From Paramacrobiotus richtersi (taxonomy: Eukaryota > Tardigrada > Eutardigrada > Parachela > Macrobiotidae), in assembly GCA_034698045.1 (NCBI GenBank), contig JAQGAU010000339.1:1-30718 (forward strand): a stretch of 30,718 bases of DNA, written 5' to 3'. Below the pieces are notes generated by a model that was given only the letters and a program-made list of their open reading frames with translations, had not been told where the DNA came from and made no database searches. Position numbers and translations under genes: made by a program. Positions 22,001-30,718 of the stretch are shown piece by piece (within the stretch, counting starts at the first letter, position 1; every line of letters starts with the position of its first letter).

Positions 22001-24887
22001 TGCGAGGGTCGGATTGGTCAGTCGATTTACACTCGACTCTGGAATTGAGGAAGCTGATTTGTTTTCCGGAAGTCTGTAGAGAAACCCACTGATTTTCAAA
22101 CCCCTAGCAATCCCATACAGCAATCTAAACCTGGATGAACTGGTACTCTTCGGATGCACATCCATACTACTCGGGCTTCCCCACTGTGCGCGCTGCGGTC
22201 CGAGGGTGGGAACGTCAAGTAAAGTATTCTGGAAAAATTAACAACGGATCATAAGGTACCAGTGCACAGTATACCGGCAAAATGTTCACTACAGCTAGTC
22301 CAAGGAAATCACGAAAAACAACCGAAATAGACACCGAGATTCCACTTATAATTACCCGCCCAGTCTGGCGCATCATCCCTCCACGCCCTCCTGCCAAACC
22401 GCCCCGTATCGGCTTTTTTCGTGGCAGCTGAACTGGACCGGCCTGCCGGACTTTCTGTTTCTCATCATGGTATGCTGCATGTACTTCCTCGATGGTTGTC
22501 GGCCGGGCCTTGGCAATCTTTCGCGGTACGTAGTTGTTCTTCTTCAGATCGATCGTATCTTCCATCATAAATCGAATTCGCGACGAGCAGACTCCGGCTT
22601 CGATTATCTCCTTCAGTTGTCCCAAGACAGAAACTACCGCACTCTGTAGAAAAACACGACATAGTGGTCGTTATCACAACACTGACTGAATCAAATTTAA
22701 TTCCATTTTATTTATTCCATTTTATTCTAAAAAGTCCACATTAATTGCACAAAAGAACACATCTTTGTGTTGCTATAAAATTTTGTTTTTACCAACAAAA
22801 ACATCTGTACCTGATCCCTAATCAATTTTCCACAGGTTTGCAGCAATATACACAAACACTCCAGGTTTTCGTCATCGGCGTCTTCGAAATTGCGTTTCTT
22901 GGGCAATAGCTTCTGGAAGCAACTGAGTATGACACGATCCGTTAACATGTCTATCTTATACAACTCTGAGATAAACCTGCAAAAATTCGCTCGGGTAAAA
23001 TATCTCCATGCATCCAGTGCAATCACAAAGTCACAGCTTACCGAATGTTAGCAATGTAACGACGGTTCGCTTTGACGCACTTCTCCTGAAGTGCTTCGGG
23101 ATCCCCTTCGTTTTTCTCCTGACCCGCTTCCTCTTCTCCTTTCTGTGCTTTTTCGAAGCACCTTTGCGTCATTTGCAGTAGAATGCTGCTGAATTTAACT
23201 ACTTCGCCGTTAGTGTCCTTCGTCTCCGTTTTAATCAAATCTCGGCACATTTTTGCGTAAACCTCCGTATAGTCTGCATAGTTCGGCTCTTCCGATATCT
23301 ACAACCAAACTAGCGTAAACTGACTGGAGAGCAGAAAGTGAGTAATGACTTCCGCACATCATATTGACCATTAATCAACGATCATAATTATTGTATAGTA
23401 CCGTAACGAACTGTGTATGTCTGTCATATAATATTGTGATCGCTGCAGAATCTAACCAGAATAAATACTGCATGTGTTCAATTTTGCAGACATCTCGGTC
23501 AACCACTATTCTGGAATCAAACTGATGTTTCTGCAAAACCCCCCTTTCGTACCTTATCGAAAATCAATCCCACTGTGGCCCGCAGACGCTGTGGTGTATC
23601 GTGAAACGGTATGTCACCCTCGATCATTTTGTGCACCAGCTTGTCATAATTGCTGGGTGTTAACTTATTCAACAGGGCTCGCACTTCCAAGAGAATTTTC
23701 TGCAAGGATCACAGTCTCACCATCGGGGATAAGTATACATCATCCCAGACTATGCACAGCTACATACCTCATCCTCGTCGACAGGTTTATCTTTCCTCAT
23801 GCTGGGCTTCCAGGCATTCACACTGACTGGAATGACTTCATCCGCCAGCTTACGTTCTTGAGTAAAAACTCGAGGTCTGGAGTACGAACGACCCGAGAAT
23901 TGTCGACCGTACAGCATCTCCGGCTGCAATCGGCAGACAAACATTAAACAAAACATTCTGATACCCAAGAGATGCCTGCTTATTTCAGAACGAAAATGCT
24001 ACTGTAGAATGGGATATAAAAACTAGCCATGGTCAGTAATTAAAAGTATAATGCAAGCACCAGGGAACAATTAACAGACATCCGTAACTGCAGGAAATCT
24101 CTATAGTCAGGACACTGATGGACCAAAACAGGTAAAAAAATACAGTATTCCAAACGCGCGTTGACTGTTTGCAAAGCAGCGAGGATCTCAACTTTGTAAC
24201 ACTCTGTTGAAGGATAACCACAACAGAAAGTGCTCGCTTCTCAAACTGAACCAGATATAACAGCCAGAGCTGGTCAAGTAACAGCAGGAGCTGCGTCTCG
24301 ATAAAACTTACCTCGGGCTCGGTGTTCGGAAGACCAGGAAGACAGATTTCCTCCTGCGTGTCGGGATTCATGAAAACCAATGTCCCTTTCGTCCTCGGTG
24401 CCTCGGCCGCTGCCGATGTCCAGAGGGGATCGTTATTGTACTTTTTCTGCATCTTCTGAGCTCCCGTCATCAGTACAGCATCCGCTGGGGTCTGGACAGC
24501 ATGAACCGCACCAGTGGGTGTCACAGCCGCCGATGGTATCGGCTGCTGAGCGGCCGGGGATCCTTGAGGGCTCATTCCCGACTGGACTTGGGCATTGCCC
24601 ATTTGCTGCTGCGGCTGCGTAGTATGCCTAAAAGCAGAGGATTTTACAGAATCCATTACACGGAGAGCAACATTCCCATCTTCCACACTTCGACAAATGC
24701 TATAGCGGAAATCAGTCGGATCTCGAACCTTGTTTATCTGTGGATTGAGTTCGCGCCTTTCCCCTAGCTGCTGACGCTCTGACAACTGGAAAGTCCGTGG
24801 CACTGTCCTCAAAGCTTTAGCTGTGAGCTTTGTGCGTATCGATCGCCAATAAAGAAACGTTGTACGCAAAAGTCGAAAGGGTGTCAC
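19004..24887 (-). CDS. eIF4G: eIF4G-like factor with two tandem MIF4G modules and one MA3, unit C
   Basis: Sixteen exons join in phase: 24887-24312, 23923-23768, 23699-23553, 23298-23042, 22976-22811, 22643-22356, 22228-22131, 22073-21815, 21354-21184, 21120-20861, 20803-20683, 20599-20354, 20188-20085, 20025-19752, 19540-19359 and 19292-19004 (up to 1197 aa). A Gln/Pro-rich N-terminus contains LVFMNPDTQEE, followed by an AWKPS segment. Module 1 (LLNKLTPSNYDKLVHKM, TVGLIFDK, SSRIRFMMEDTIDL) ends in Gly-rich and DEERSD linkers. Module 2 (LLNIRDLINELTLQNY, CAELCREL, FISELRKAGVLTNND) has its own Gly-rich, GPQRA and DEERSD linkers. MA3 follows (LAREGLFP, GLIVEDTSDI, YDYVVDLIGPLV, FWQKILG). No 4E motif is present. 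The ATG at 24887 is uncertain; an acceptor at 24628 suggests the first coding exon may start at 24627. Confidence 0.8.
19293..19358 (-). other. 66-bp mini-intron inside MA3, unit C
   Basis: Donor GG|GTCAGT and acceptor ATACAG|T lie at the same codon as in B and D. Its length is a multiple of three with no stop, so the frame reads straight through. Retention would insert 22 residues into MA3. Confidence 0.65.
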
Positions 24888-25934
24888 AAGCGAAAAACTG
24901 TTCTTTCACCAAAGTTAGTGCGACTGCAATAGAAGTACAATCGCCAGTCAAGACTCCGCCCATGGTAGTAGCGCGTACGTACGTACACTCAGCTGATTTT
25001 CGCGACTGCAGCATTTCGAATTTCTGGACTTCCGCTCTTATTAATTATGATTTGATTGCAGTTTATGAAGAAACGCATGTTTGGGAATGCGTTATCGGTT
25101 GAGTCATGGTAATTTGTTTATCTCCAGGGATATAGTACTAGTAAGTAGTAAGGTGGACCGAGAGTAGTGGACGTGTAGTACAATCTCGAGGAAAGAATCA
25201 ATTTACACGTGGTGACATAATTAGCGCCGGCAATGATCGAGCTGGACCAAAAGTTGCAGTCTGCTGCCGGAGATTTTGATTAAGGTTTTCAAAATTCCAT
25301 TAGCGTCCTAAAAAAACCACCAAGATCCCAGCTTCAGCTAACCGCGTAGAAGTAGCTTATGTTGATAACGGCGACATAGCTTATCATAAAGTATAAAAAC
25401 ACAACGGCGCGCGCCCTTATGACACAGTAATGTATTAATGTCCACGTTTCTAGTAGAAGTAGCGCCGTCAGTGGTTTCTAGCGTTGTTCGAGTGCTTTCG
25501 ACAAGGAGCAAGACCTCCTGACCCTCGTGCCGAAGTCCTGACCTCTTTCAACCATATTAGAATATAGTTTACTAATATTGTTGTGAATCTTGTGATGTAC
25601 AAGTTGATGTTACTGTAAGTTGGCGAAGCATTACTACTGTATGTAATGTTCGGGTACCTTAAGTAACGTTGTTCTCCCCCACTACATTTCCGAGGGTCAG
25701 AAACACGTACCGCACCCGATGTTGTGACCAGAACACAGAACTGCGCAGGCAGCGCAGCATTGAAACTTTGCACTTGTGGCTACAACTTTGCAGCGAGTGA
25801 CTTTCTAGTTTCTGTGAAACAACAACTTTCGCTGTCGTTCACACAATGCTTCAGAAAAACAGTTTTCATTGCTGTTTTATTAGAGTAATTCAAAAAATCC
25901 CAACTTTACGAAACTGGTATACACAGCAAACTAC
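24888..25934. other. Region between unit C and unit C'
   Basis: No gene is evident. TATAAAA near 25392 followed by a GGCGCGCGCC palindrome at about 25405 could be a + strand promoter, but no + strand gene follows. The unit C promoter should lie at the low end. TTTATT at 25876-25881 reads as AATAAA on minus and serves C'. Confidence 0.4.
25876..25881 (-). terminator. Polyadenylation signal of unit C'
   Basis: AATAAA on minus, about 107 bp after the TAA that ends unit C'. The spacing is what a functional short transcript would show, though AATAAA is frequent by chance in AT-rich DNA. Confidence 0.45.
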
Positions 25935-25987
25935 ACATGCAGTTCCTCCTTCTGTTTGGCTGCATGCACTTCCTCGATGGTTGTCGG

Positions 25988-27771
25988 TTAGGCCGAGATG
26001 ATCTTCCGCGGCACGTAATTGTTATTCTTCAGATCGATCGTATCTTCCATCATGAAACGGATTCGCGACGAGGAGACATTCTTGTCGATCATTTTCTTTA
26101 GTTGTTCGAAGACAATATTAACCGTAAGCTACAAACAAAACTATATGAAACAATGCCATGTTACCACGACACTCATTTTAATTCAGTTTTGTTTTTTTTG
26201 CAAGCATTCTAGAGAGTCGGTATTTTAAAAATTGTTGTTAAGGAATTTCGGTACTTATATCAACCAAAAACACCTGTACCTGTTCCTTGATCAGTTTCGC
26301 GCAAGTCTGTAGCAGTTTACACAAACATTCCAGTTTCTCCTCATCAGCATCTTCAAAATTAGCTTTCTTGGGTAAGAGTTTCTGGAAGCACGTCAGAATG
26401 ACGCGATCCGTTAACAGTTGCACCTTGTACAACTCGGAGATGAACCTGCAAAGATAGCGCTTCATAGAAACAAGCTTCCAAAACGTACATTTGCAGCCAA
26501 CTTGCCGAATTATGGATAGATAGTGGCGCTTCGCGTTGACGCGCTTCTCCTGTAGTGCGTCGGGGTCGTCTTCGTTCTTCTCTTGTTCCGCTTCCTTTTC
26601 TTCTTTCTGCGCTTTCTCAAAGTACCTTTGCGTTTGATGCAGCAGAACAGTGCGGAATTTAACTACTGCACCGTTAGCATCCTTCGCCTCCGTTTTGATC
26701 AAATCTCGGCACATTTTGGCGTAAAACTCTGTGTAGTCGGCATAGTTTGACTCTTCTGATACCTACAAGAAAATCAGTCTAAACTGATTGCAGAACAGAA
26801 ATGTCCGCGTAACATATTAACCGTTACTCAATGACCACCATTGGATAATAGTAAATACTATCGAAATACTGTGTGTTTGAGTTGCAAACGTCAGCGTCAA
26901 ACACTGTTCTGCAATCAGAACTGCGTTCCTACACACAAATCCTGCCGATGCCATTTTCATACCTTATCGAAAATCAATCCCACTGTGGCTTGCAGATGTT
27001 CCGGAGTATCGTGAAAAGGTATCTCGTCAGTCATGCTCTGTATCAGCTTGTCATAATTGCTGGGGGTTAGCTTATTTAACAGGGCTCGCACATCGAAGAG
27101 AACTTTCTGCAATGACAACATCCTTACGCTCCACCATGAGAAAACATGTGCTGACCAGTCCGGGATACAACGTACATCGTTCTCGTCGAAAGGTTTATTC
27201 TTGTTGGGCTTCCAGGGATTCCCACCGGTTGGAATGACTTCATCTCGCTATAACCCGAAAACTACCATTAACCAAAGTCCAAACCCACTACGGTAGAAAG
27301 ACCACCGAACATCGTAAATAAATTCATCGTAAAATGCTATCGTGAATAGGGTAAAAACTAGTCATACATACCATCAGTGGTAACAATCTCGAATGCCTAC
27401 ATAACGTACTGTATTACGAAGTATATGCGCAAGTACAGATATGTGAGAAAACCAGTTCAAAACCATGGTAAACACTAAACAGCGATTCCAGCAACGACAA
27501 ATTCAGCATTTCCTGCACTCTTACCCTGAGTCCACCGTCGCACCCGCACCTCCACCGGCGCACTTCCCGCACCTTCACCGGCGCTCGGAGTACCGCTCTT
27601 GATGATATCATTCAACCGTAATGCCACCTCGTGGGAGAACGTGTGGCCCCGCTGTTCGATCTGTAGCAGAATATCGCGGGAATACATTTTCCGCGTGTTT
27701 GACGGATCCGTCATGGAATGTCTGTGTCGTTCTCGGTCTTCCTGCGCCATCAGCCGCTGGTTGCCAACTAT
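25988..27771 (-). CDS. Short eIF4G-like unit C': 4E-binding motif plus MIF4G
   Basis: Exons: 27771-27525, 27243-27176 (acceptor GCGAG; 27247 if TATAG is used), 27106-26963, 26762-26506, 26445-26280 and 26128-25988. With the first acceptor choice they are in frame for about 340 codons. The first exon encodes RKMYSRDILLQIEQ, a canonical YxxxxL-phi eIF4E-binding site, then LRLNDIIKSGTPS and a Gly/Ala/Val insertion absent from B. NPWKPN follows, then a complete MIF4G (LLNKLTPSNYDKL, TVGLIFDK, CRDLIKTEAKDANG, FISELYKVQLLTDRVIL, SSRIRFMMEDTIDL). TAA stands where other units have Lys or Arg before PTTIEEVHAA, and the homologous frame runs only ten more codons to TAG. No linker or MA3 follows. It is either a truncated pseudogene or a genuine short eIF4G; upstream exons are not identified. 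Confidence 0.65.
26504..26505 (-). other. Non-canonical GC donor site in unit C'
   Basis: The donor reads CG|GCAAGT where B has CG|GTACGT and C has CG|GTAAGC. GCAAGT is the known form of GC-AG introns, so splicing may be preserved but weaker. Confidence 0.55.
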
Positions 27772-28680
27772 CTGTTTAATTCAGCAGATATAGCACTAAC
27801 AGGCCAGAACAGCCATAGCGTTCGCTCGCTGTAACTCGTCACTTATACGATGTATTCGTCAAGTTTCTCCACAAACTTAGTACCGCCACTGTGTAAGGTG
27901 TTCAGATTTTAAAAATATATAGCGCTTTTTAATTTTCATAGCTGATGGGATACGGACCTTGACTTTCACTTGATCAAACAGTAATCACAGTTTTGCGGTT
28001 CAAAAGCAATTACCTTTTGTGGGGATCAGATCAAGATCACCGTATTTGGAGAACCAAGCTCATTCCATTCCTTGGACTAAAATCCTCAAAAACGAATGCA
28101 AGTTACAGCAATTTGTGTAAATTGTAACTCTCGAGTACATAAAGACCGGCACCATGGGCATGACGATACAATCAACAATTAATAAGTCATACTAAGAATT
28201 CTGCCCAACCTTCCAGCTAACTCATAAATGAAGTCATTAAACCATCATAATATTATCTAATCTCTTAGTTTGTCCCAGACTGCGCATGAATTACATAAAC
28301 TTTGCACCGGCCGGATCAAAACTGGTCAGTAACGAATGCATTCCTTGTTTACGCCGGTGCACATACTTTCATTTACGCTACCCTTGCCGGATCACAAATG
28401 CAAAAACTATGAACGAAGTTGATAGAGCGATAACACGATAGACTACAAGTACAAGTAGTATAGCTTGTAGTTCATCGTGGCGATACCGCCTAAATTACCA
28501 AACTTATCAGTTTTATTTCGGGTAGTGCAAAGTGTATACGTTCACCTGTTGACAAAAACTGCATCTCTGGCCACAAAGACATACTGCTTATATTAGCACG
28601 CGTTGACGAGCCCAAGCCCTCCGAATACAGTAACAATTTGAACTGTGCATCTCACCGCGCAGCCGTCTCCAGTTAACATT
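27772..28680. other. 5' flank of unit C'
   Basis: No convincing coding exon was found on either strand. It is AT-rich with short frames only. Upstream exons and the promoter of C' are expected here. No repeats stand out. Confidence 0.4.
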
Positions 28681-28683
28681 CCG

Positions 28684-29043
28684 ACGTCATCGATGATAAC
28701 ATGTGTGAGTCAGTGTGACCCGATTAAAGCGGAACGGATGGGGGATAGGGCAGTGCATTTATCGGCAGTCAAGAAGACGTAAGACGCAAATAATTCGGGA
28801 GATAATCTGGAAGGCCGCTTCCTTTTCGAACCACTAGGTTTCGAAACTCTTGGAGCTTGGGGACCATCGGCAGTGGCCTTGGTGAAAGATATCGGAAAAC
28901 GCCTAAAGGAACATACAGGTGAACTGCGCTCCCATGAATACCTTCGGCAACGACTTTCGCTGGAAATCCAACGTGGTAACGCAACGTCGATCCTCGGCAC
29001 CATGGAAGGAGCGGAACGGCTAAACGAGTTATATTTGTTGTAA
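28684..29043 (+). mobile_element. Degenerate LINE reverse-transcriptase C-terminal fragment
   Basis: The + frame ending in TAA at 29041 contains FEPLGFETLGAWGPSA, then IGKRLKEHTG, SHEYLRQRLSLEIQRGNATS. This pattern (FET.GAWGPSA, IGxRL, QRxSxxxQRGNA) is one I recognise from the C-terminal end of non-LTR retrotransposon reverse transcriptases in marine and other invertebrates. An in-frame TAA at 28780 interrupts it, after a segment reading VHLSAVKKT. The catalytic part is absent. It is a dead 5'-truncated insertion, the usual fate of LINE copies. The frame on the opposite strand (28710-29162) is a shadow. Confidence 0.65.
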
Positions 29044-30250
29044 TTTTCCGGTGGTGGCATCTGCGCCACCACCAACAAACAGTGTATCATTCTGCATGTA
29101 CAGCGAGTAATGCCGTGGAACTTGAATTGAAAAGGATTCGGGAGAGAGTTTTCGATAGTCACTCTCCAAGAAGGCTTCGATTACAGTAAACGTAGAGTGG
29201 AGGTGTCGTCCTCGGACTGAGATCGATCACTGGCCACGCACCCAGTTTTTGTCACGAAAATGCAGCTACAGAATTCTGGTTCGTAAGATTTCGTGTAATC
29301 GCATTTGTTGAAAATCTTGCAAAAGCTACTGCAGAATACTTGGACACATTTATTTGCCGTGGTTGGGCCTCACATCTGTGTCATATAGATTTAATTGCCG
29401 TTGAATCCTGTGGGATGCGGCGTGTTAACGATATGTTTGAAGTTTGAACTGTTCTAAAATTTTTTATAGATTTGCTGGCAACAGCTACCATAACCAGACT
29501 GCTGTACTTCTCTATCAGCGCACTAAAGCAGTAAATCGCCAGCTGAAATCCGCGATGTAGAGAGAACAAAGGACTCGTAGAGCATTAATCAGAAGACCGA
29601 ATTACAGGACAACGGGCGGAAAAGCGTAGAAGTAAGTAACGATGTTTACAAGGCGTGATGGAAACTTTCATTCGAAACATGTTAGCTCCAGTAAGCCTGT
29701 TCAAATCCACCTGTACACTGAATTCTATAACGATTAATTCGAGCAAACGGAAAGACTCCCATAGTAAAATACAAGCCTGTTCTTACTGCAGTCGTCCTCT
29801 GGCCACATACAAGTCTGCAGCGAACTGCACTTCTGTTCCGGGAGCACGCTCAAAATTCGCACAGTAAAGTGGTGACCTTTGCTTGGTCGTAACTTTTTAA
29901 CTGGATGAGAACTTTTGGATGGGTTTGTACTACTATCAGCAAATATTCGTCGTTCTGACTGACAACTTAACTGGCAAAGTTAGCATTCGAATTCTCCAAA
30001 CTAAACCCACCATGCATGGTGTAAGCTCATACAAATTTAATTCAAAAACGTACGTTTGAGCCCACAGCTGCTTGTGCGTTGCTTGCAAGTTTGCAACATC
30101 ACATCCATTCCAGCTAGCAACATTTCGCCATTTCACAACTTACATAAAACAATCAAAGAACTGTCAGATAAGTGCTATAATCTACGAGCGCACTCTACAG
30201 AAAATTCGACAGGGTCAAGACACTGATATCCTCGTTGAAATACGGCTCAG
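29044..30250. other. Downstream flank of unit D
   Basis: No gene is seen. From about 29230 the sequence matches the flank of unit C (18601-19003), then includes the GTGGTGACCTTTG block at 29870 shared with the flanks of A and B, and again matches C from about 30090 to 30250. It is the duplicated 3' flank of an eIF4G unit. Confidence 0.55.
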
Positions 30251-30718
30251 TCACCCATAACGACTTCGTTTCTCGGTCCAAAGTATTTTGTGCCAGAGAA
30301 CCGGGCCCTGAGTCATCAGATCCTTTTTCTGCTGGGGTGAGAGGCGAAACTCAAGCCATTTACGGAAAGCACCGTGGTATTTAAACACATGATCGGGAGA
30401 CTCATTCAGCGCACCGTCCAAGGCAGCCGAACCAAGCAAACCATCCAATACCAGCGGCCCAATCAGGTCCACCACGTAATCATACATCCTCGGCACATCT
30501 ACGACAATGTCACTCGTATCCTCCACGATCAGTCCCAAACTGTATCCAACAGCACTAATTAGTACATATCCCAAGCTTGTTACAACCAGGCGACAGTACT
30601 GACCCATCTGCGAGCACGTCTTGCGGAAACAATCCCTCTCGCGCCAATGCCATCAGAAACTCTGGGTATCTGGCCCGCTCTTGTGACTTGGCATCAAATG
30701 ATCTGCCCAATATGCTCT
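30251..30718 (-). CDS. eIF4G: eIF4G-like unit D, MA3 end only (partial)
   Basis: Two exons are visible: 30718 (window edge) to 30604, and 30539-30251 ending TGA. They encode most of an MA3 domain close to unit C: RAREGLFP-type helix, GLIVEDTSDIVVDVP, YDYVVDLIGPLV, SPDHVFKYHGAFRKWLE and a diverged end (VLWHKIL in place of FWQKIL). The last exon has exactly the length of that in C (289 nt). The intron between them is 64 bp, not a multiple of three, so it must be spliced. MA3 in this family is an eIF4A-binding site. The remainder lies outside the window. Confidence 0.8.
30540..30603 (-). other. 64-bp mini-intron inside MA3, unit D
   Basis: GG|GTCAGT donor and ATACAG|T acceptor, at the same codon as the introns of B (59 bp) and C (66 bp). 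Confidence 0.7.

Noticed and set aside
24640..24887. PABP-binding segment in the unit C N-terminus (KVRDPTD resembling the IRDPNQ motif)
   Set aside because: The similarity is only a few residues, and an acceptor at 24628 suggests this stretch may be intron.
28710..29162. 150-codon minus-strand frame
   Set aside because: It lies opposite the LINE-like + frame, which carries the recognisable motifs; the minus translation resembles nothing.

Overview
This is nuclear DNA from an animal, probably a small invertebrate; I cannot name the species. The evidence is spliced genes with short GT-AG introns (59 bp to a few hundred bp), a cationic amino acid transporter of the metazoan CAT type, and several genes for eukaryotic translation initiation factor 4G (eIF4G). 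No rRNA, tRNA, CRISPR or bacterial operon is visible.

Layout. Positions 1-2900 hold the last three coding exons of a CAT/SLC7A transporter on the + strand, behind a diverged tandem repeat. Positions 2900-4000 are non-coding and rich in palindromes and TTCGCC/GGCGAA repeats. Positions 4043-7422 hold a three-exon + strand gene of unknown function. Its last exon is interrupted by a 2050-bp DNA transposon with long inverted ends and a perfect 9-bp target duplication. The splice signals at its edges would let it be removed like an intron without losing the frame.

From about 8000 to the end, the minus strand carries a tandem array of five eIF4G-type units, here called A (8.0-10.7 kb), B (13.2-18.0 kb), C (19.0-24.9 kb), C' (26.0-27.8 kb) and D (30.25 kb to the edge). 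I assembled exon chains by hand from splice sites and reading phase. B has the ordinary order (MIF4G then MA3) and closes to 771 aa. C joins two successive MIF4G modules to one MA3 with every exon boundary in phase (up to 1197 aa). A has the same two-MIF4G order in much diverged sequence but ends before MA3. C' has an intact eIF4E-binding motif plus one MIF4G and then a stop. D shows only its MA3 end.

How they may work together. Family knowledge says eIF4G bridges eIF4E (through a YxxxxL-phi motif), eIF4A/eIF3 (through MIF4G) and a second eIF4A site (MA3). Here these functions appear split between neighbouring paralogues. The eIF4E motif is intact only in C', out of frame in B and missing from C, while MA3 is kept in B, C and D. 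A decayed LINE reverse-transcriptase tail lies between C' and D. All product names come from motif recognition and hand translation; no database search was run.
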